Part shown: piece by piece, positions 4,646-7,883 of the stretch
Layout of the letters: each line of letters opens with the position of its first letter
Numbering within the stretch: position 1 is the stretch's first letter
Assembly (NCBI GenBank): GCA_002328585.1
Contig: DCUV01000052.1
Span: 1 to 7,883 of the forward strand
Length of the DNA stretch: 7,883 nt
Reading direction: 5' to 3'
Origin: Spirochaetia bacterium UBA2205
GTDB taxonomy: Bacteria > Spirochaetota > UBA4802 > UB4802
Notes under the pieces: model-generated
Told to the model about the DNA's origin: nothing
The model's database searches: none
What the model saw: only the letters and a program-made list of their open reading frames with translations
Position numbers and translations under genes: made by a program

Positions 4646-6595
4646 ATGGTAAAAAAAGGTATTCTACTGGCATTGATTGGTGTATTGATTGTAGCCGGGA
4701 GCATACCAAAAACAACAACACAGGCTCAGCAGGCAAAGAAGAAGATATACATATCAGGGATAACAGTAGACGGTGCACCTGCATCCATGGCCAGGGAGAT
4801 ACGTAACATCATAGAAGTAGCACTGTATGAGTATGGCAATGAGTACAGGGTCATAACCGATGATGATATCAAGGTTATGTATAAAAAGGCAGAGCAACTT
4901 ATGGCGGGGGGATGTACAGCGGAGAGCTGTCAACAGCAGATAGCGGATGCCATAGATGCAGATGAGATACTGTACGGTGAGCTTGTGGTAAAGGGTGATA
5001 CGGGAATATTTAAGGGTAAGAATCTACTGCGTGACAGGAAGAGCTTGCAGATAGATGTAAAGTCGGTGGTGCAGTACCAGTTTGCGATGGCACAGAAGGA
5101 GTATTACTTAAAGGAGATAGCCAAAAAGCTTATAGACAGCAGGCATGTTATAGTAGCAAAAAAGGGTGAGGAGCCCATTGCGCCATTAGCATTTACAGCA
5201 GTGAACGTTAAGGAGATAGCAGCCATACAGTTTGTAACCAGTGATGAGGGGGTAAACCGTATCACGGCACTATTGAAGGAAGAGATAGAGGAAGGGGATG
5301 AGCTGTATAACAAGAACAGATATGATAAGGCACTGAAGATATATGAGGCGATATTAGAAAAGATTGCCAACAAATTGACAGCCGACAAACAGGAAAAGGT
5401 AAAGGATATACAAAATCAGGTGGCACAGCGCAGGGATGCTAGCTATAGCAAGCTGTATGCGCAGAGGGTATATGAGGTTGATGAAGCATTAAACAAAGCC
5501 GCAACGGTGGAAGCCTTGCAACAATTAGCGGGCAGGTATAGTGCGCTTGCATATGAGGTTGAGCATATAGAAGATAGCAGGTGGGGCGAAGGGAAGCTGG
5601 CAACGCTTGAGGGGATACAATACCGCTGTATGAAGGTATATGAAAAGGCAAGCGAGCAGCAGTTTAGGGGATATAACTTTACTTGTGCTCAGGAAAGCAT
5701 GCTGAAGGCATATAGCGTGGCATTGAAGGTTGCTGATATGAAAAAGCGCTATGAGTATAGCAATGACTATGCTGTAAAGATTATGGCAATCATAACTACG
5801 GGGCAGGGATATACCGGCAGCAGGGTGCAGGCATATTTGGATATAGCACAGTACTATAACTACAAGGATGATACAAGGAATGCAAAAAAGAATATACAGC
5901 AGGCGTATGATATACTGCTTGCTAATAAGCAGTATATGACCAGAGAAACGGTACGGCAGTACAATGATACAGCACAATTGATAGGTGGTACTATCATCAA
6001 AGAGGATGATTATTTTTATGGTTTGGCTGGCATAGCAGTGGTAACAAGGCATCTGAAGGGCAATAATACAAAGGTAGTGATAAAAGGGCGGTCAGATGGC
6101 ATCACGGCAAAGGATATGATAGGCACAGGGGATGCGATAGTATCGGTTAACGGTATTGCGGTGAAAGATGCAGACGATATTGAGCATGAGCTTGACAGAT
6201 ATGTCTGTGGCGCTGCTATTGTTTTACAGGTTGAGTCCATAACCAGCAATGTGAAACCATACTGTGTTGTTGAAAAAAAAGATAGCAGCAATATTGAGAG
6301 TTTTGCCATTGAAACGGAGTGGGAAGATAATCCTGGAAAAGCTGTGTTGAATGCCCATAACTATTCTGTTTTTTCCGTAGCATGGAGCCCTGACGGGAGG
6401 TCTATTGTTTCTGGGAGTAAGGATAAAACCATCAAGGTATGGGATGCACAGAACTATAGTCTCAAAGCAACGCTCACGGGGCATAATGATGAGGTTCTTT
6501 CCGTAGCCTGGAGTCCTGACGGGAGGTATATTGTTTCTGGGAGTTGGGATAAAACCATCATGGTATGGGAGGTAAAGATACCAGTGACATTATAA
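4646..6595 (+). CDS. Exported multidomain protein: CsgG/TolB-N-like, helical repeats, PDZ-like, two WD40 blades
   Basis: This 649-residue protein is not a family I can name. Residues 1-28 look like a signal peptide ending TQAQQA, so it is probably periplasmic or outer-membrane associated. Residues about 33-145 (KIYISGITVDG..., a helix, EYRVITDDDIKVMYKKAEQ, GGCTAESCQQQIADAIDADEILYGEL) match the plan of CsgG/TolB-N-like domains seen in spirochaetal lipoproteins, with the paired Cys90 and Cys95. Residues about 205-450 are helical, with one TPR-like unit (213-245: EEGDELYNKNRYDKALKIYEAIL) and others weaker. Residues about 456-530 form a degenerate PDZ-like domain (GTGDAIVSVNGIAVKDADDIEHEL). Residues 569-600 and 612-643 are two WD40 blades, each with VAWSPDGR...IVSGS.DKTI.VW. 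A full propeller needs about seven blades, so the C terminus is unusually short. A good promoter and GGAGGAG ribosome binding site precede the ATG. It appears to be a stand-alone gene. Domain calls are by motif only. Confidence 0.8.
   Translation: MVKKGILLALIGVLIVAGSIPKTTTQAQQAKKKIYISGITVDGAPASMAREIRNIIEVALYEYGNEYRVITDDDIKVMYKKAEQLMAGGCTAESCQQQIADAIDADEILYGELVVKGDTGIFKGKNLLRDRKSLQIDVKSVVQYQFAMAQKEYYLKEIAKKLIDSRHVIVAKKGEEPIAPLAFTAVNVKEIAAIQFVTSDEGVNRITALLKEEIEEGDELYNKNRYDKALKIYEAILEKIANKLTADKQEKVKDIQNQVAQRRDASYSKLYAQRVYEVDEALNKAATVEALQQLAGRYSALAYEVEHIEDSRWGEGKLATLEGIQYRCMKVYEKASEQQFRGYNFTCAQESMLKAYSVALKVADMKKRYEYSNDYAVKIMAIITTGQGYTGSRVQAYLDIAQYYNYKDDTRNAKKNIQQAYDILLANKQYMTRETVRQYNDTAQLIGGTIIKEDDYFYGLAGIAVVTRHLKGNNTKVVIKGRSDGITAKDMIGTGDAIVSVNGIAVKDADDIEHELDRYVCGAAIVLQVESITSNVKPYCVVEKKDSSNIESFAIETEWEDNPGKAVLNAHNYSVFSVAWSPDGRSIVSGSKDKTIKVWDAQNYSLKATLTGHNDEVLSVAWSPDGRYIVSGSWDKTIMVWEVKIPVTL
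6372..6570 (+). repeat. Tandem WD40 DNA repeat, 126-bp period
   Basis: Bases 6372-6444 and 6498-6570 match at 67 of 73 positions by my count, exactly 126 bases (42 codons) apart. Each unit encodes one WD40 blade core. The flanking parts of the units are much less alike. Confidence 0.8.
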
Positions 6596-7018
6596 CATCA
6601 TAATAAAAGTATTTTTATGTACCAGCACACCTTAATGGATATACCATTGGGAGTTGATACAGGGCTTTATCGTTATTCCATATTCACAACCAGGTATTCC
6701 AAAAATAGTGCAGATAAAACAGTGCAAACGTATCCGGTGCAGTGCTGTTTTAGTAATATGAACAATACCCACAATAATAATTCTTGATAAAATAAATAAG
6801 CTTGCCATACTGGTTTTATGAAGCAAAAAAGTAAAACTATAGAATATGGTAAAACATCGTCTCATCTATCAGGTTATCGTGATATACAGCACAGGGAGCA
6901 TCTTATTGCTACGGGAAGAGAAAAGGTAATACTATAATATAATAATCTCAAGTCAAAAAGCAGTTTTAAAAACGAGCTTGAAATGACAAATACTAATAAG
7001 ATAATTTTTGGGGGATAT
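6596..7018. other. 423-bp AT-rich intergenic region with one doubtful small ORF
   Basis: No clear gene, terminator or RNA is visible after the 649-residue protein. Further WD40 motifs are not found in any frame here. On the minus strand, 6632-6865 is an open frame of 77 codons (see its own entry). Two overlapping TATAAT sequences (6933-6938 and 6938-6943) could be -10 boxes for the DUF1858 gene, without a convincing -35. A TTGAAA/GATAAT pair at 6978-7005 would start transcription inside the ribosome binding site, so it is less likely. Confidence 0.5.
6632..6865 (-). CDS. Possible small hydrophobic Cys-containing protein (doubtful)
   Basis: This is an open frame of 77 codons in an otherwise empty region, not overlapping another gene. 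The predicted protein has a hydrophobic stretch (about residues 22-37) and four cysteines after residue 40 or near the N terminus, ending ...CEYGITIKPCINSQWYIH. Its codons prefer A/T in the third position, as the neighbours do. Against it: no Shine-Dalgarno sequence before the ATG, no recognised family and no supporting context. I list it only because the region would otherwise be blank. Confidence 0.2.
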   Translation of the reverse strand: MRRCFTIFYSFTFLLHKTSMASLFILSRIIIVGIVHITKTALHRIRLHCFICTIFGIPGCEYGITIKPCINSQWYIH

Positions 7019-7225
7019 ATGAAGATTACCGAGGATATGAAGATAAAAGAAGTTATAGCCGCTCATGTGCAGGCAGCAAAGGTTTTTAAAAAATATAATC
7101 TTGGCTGCATTGGTTGCAGGGGAGCAGATGAGGATACCATAAAAATGGTGGCAACTAATTATGGACTTGATGTGCAGCAATTTGTTAAAGATTTAAATGA
7201 AGCAATAAAAGAGGCTAAGAATTAG
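7019..7225 (+). CDS. DUF1858 (hybrid-cluster-associated disulfide) domain protein
   Basis: The 68-residue protein starts at the ATG at 7019, chosen because GGGGGA lies four bases before it; a longer frame from 6983 has no such site. It is a complete single DUF1858 domain: MKITEDMKIKEVIAAHVQAAKVFKKYNLGC..., then Cys30-Ile-Gly-Cys33 after the KYNLG turn, and a C-terminal helix ending VKDLNEAIKEA. This family is described as a redox-disulfide domain often linked to the hybrid cluster protein and other anaerobic redox proteins; its partner is unknown and none is visible here. The next gene, an RsmD-type methyltransferase, begins three bases after this stop, so the two are very likely one operon. 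Cytoplasmic; no signal peptide. Confidence 0.85.
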   Translation: MKITEDMKIKEVIAAHVQAAKVFKKYNLGCIGCRGADEDTIKMVATNYGLDVQQFVKDLNEAIKEAKN

Positions 7226-7228
7226 TTC

Positions 7229-7819
7229 ATGGGTACTGCGCACACCATACGGATTATAGGCGGCAGCTTTAAAGGTAAGATTATACCCTATGAAACAAGG
7301 CTTAAAGGGGCTGAAGCATCAAGTCAGCGATTAAAAAAGGCATTATTTTCTATTGCTGGTGAAGATTTAACCGGTAAAAATTTTTTAGATCTGTTTTCCG
7401 GGACAGGTCAGATTGGGCTTGAAGCATTAAGCAGGGGTGCACAGCTGGTTATATTTAATGATGCTGATAGGAAGCGCTACCAGTTTGTAAAAGATATTGT
7501 TGTGCAATGGCAATTACAGCAACGAGCACGTAACTATAACTTTGATGCCTTTCGGTATTTAAAGCTGTGCAGCGAAGAGGCTATAGTATTTGACATTATT
7601 TTTTGTGATCCTCCATTTGAAAAGATTGCTGAATTGCCCAGAATATATTATCTTTTATTACAGGAACTATCAAACAGCAGTTGCGTGGCTGTGCATTCAT
7701 ATATTTTTTTGCAGCATTATCATACCAATAGTATGCCTGATAGTATTGGAAGGCTTTATAAGAAGGATACCCGTAAATATGGTACTAATGCGCTGAGTAT
7801 TTACAGGGTTATTGAATAA
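7229..7819 (+). CDS. rsmD: 16S rRNA (guanine(966)-N2)-methyltransferase RsmD family, divergent
   Basis: The 196-residue product is close to the usual RsmD length. The family N terminus RIIGGSFKGKIIP (8-20), SAM-binding motif DLFSGTG (54-60) followed by QIGLEALSRGA, and catalytic DPPF (127-130) are all present, as expected for the enzyme that methylates N2 of G966 in 16S rRNA. One oddity: the normally strong RPTxxRVREALFN segment reads EASSQRLKKALFS (29-41), lacking the first Arg-Pro. The start ATG is three bases after the DUF1858 stop; the nearest Shine-Dalgarno-like GAGG is inside that gene, so coupling is likely. rnpB begins just after the TAA. A related DNA or RNA methyltransferase specificity cannot be excluded. 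Confidence 0.85.
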   Translation: MGTAHTIRIIGGSFKGKIIPYETRLKGAEASSQRLKKALFSIAGEDLTGKNFLDLFSGTGQIGLEALSRGAQLVIFNDADRKRYQFVKDIVVQWQLQQRARNYNFDAFRYLKLCSEEAIVFDIIFCDPPFEKIAELPRIYYLLLQELSNSSCVAVHSYIFLQHYHTNSMPDSIGRLYKKDTRKYGTNALSIYRVIE

Positions 7820-7820
7820 A

Positions 7821-7883
7821 GAGGGGCACAAGCAGCCGCGCCGGGAAACACACCCGGTGAGGAAAGTCCGAACACCGCAGGGC
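7821..7883 (+). ncRNA. rnpB: RNase P RNA (class A-like), 5' end, truncated by window edge
   Basis: The catalytic RNA of ribonuclease P, which trims the 5' leader from tRNA precursors. The diagnostic conserved block GAGGAAAGTCCG (7859-7870) followed by CCGCAGGGC is present. Before it, CCGGG (7841-7845) and CCCGG (7853-7857) form a short P3-type hairpin with a seven-base loop, and AGCAGCCGC (7831-7839) fits the P2 5' strand. The rest of the RNA lies beyond the window. The 5' end, set at about 7821, is only a base after the rsmD stop, so the promoter must lie within rsmD or the RNA is processed from the upstream transcript. Confidence 0.9.

Noticed and set aside
5525..6052. 175-codon antisense frame inside the 649-residue protein gene
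   Set aside because: A shadow of the real gene: Cys/Ile/His-rich low-complexity translation with no motif, while the + frame has clear domains.
6978..7005. TTGAAA-N16-GATAAT as promoter of the DUF1858 gene
   Set aside because: It would place the transcription start inside the GGGGGA ribosome binding site at about 7010-7015, leaving no usable leader.

Overview
The window is chromosomal DNA of a Gram-negative-type bacterium with moderate GC (about 40-45%, judged by eye) and heavy use of ATA, GTA and GCA codons. The 649-residue exported protein has an N-terminal domain with a GC-x4-C pattern (Cys90, Cys95) that I associate with spirochaetes and a few related phyla. This makes a spirochaete-like source plausible but not proven. 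No plasmid, phage or CRISPR signal is visible.

Layout. Bases 1-387 are the 3' part of a REP-associated tyrosine transposase (RAYT), followed at once by a nested hairpin (391-426). Part of this hairpin is repeated 4 kb away (from 4447), which suggests a RAYT with its dispersed REP-like sequences. A convergent gene (432-1478, minus) encodes a membrane-anchored alpha/beta hydrolase with a probable Cys nucleophile. Its TTG-started extension is rejected because the ribosome binding site lies inside it. Bases 1503-1878 hold no gene but contain a degenerate hairpin, a 69-bp double-hairpin palindromic repeat and a dyad. Next come sppA (signal peptide peptidase) and a five-TM YIP1-like membrane protein, overlapping by ATGA. 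rpmB (zinc-type ribosomal protein L28) is convergent with them and leaves no intergenic base. A divergent gene encodes an exported TlpA/ResA-like thiol-disulfide protein.

A gap with a second REP-like copy and a recognisable sigma-70-type promoter leads into the main oddity, a 649-residue exported protein. It combines a CsgG/TolB-N-like domain, helical/TPR-like repeats, a degenerate PDZ-like domain and only two WD40 blades. The two blades are encoded by nearly identical DNA 126 bp apart. A gap of over 400 bases follows, then a DUF1858 redox-disulfide protein, a divergent RsmD-type 16S rRNA methyltransferase, and the 5' end of rnpB (RNase P RNA), which starts a few bases after the rsmD stop and runs off the window.

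Functionally this is mostly housekeeping (SppA, L28, RsmD, RNase P RNA) and envelope or redox genes, interleaved with small palindromic repeats. The best candidates for something undescribed are the multidomain two-blade WD40 protein, the RAYT/REP pair whose hairpin also looks like a terminator, and a 13-bp motif (AGTAACTATCGCC) found in the same orientation about 70-80 bp upstream of both sppA and rpmB.
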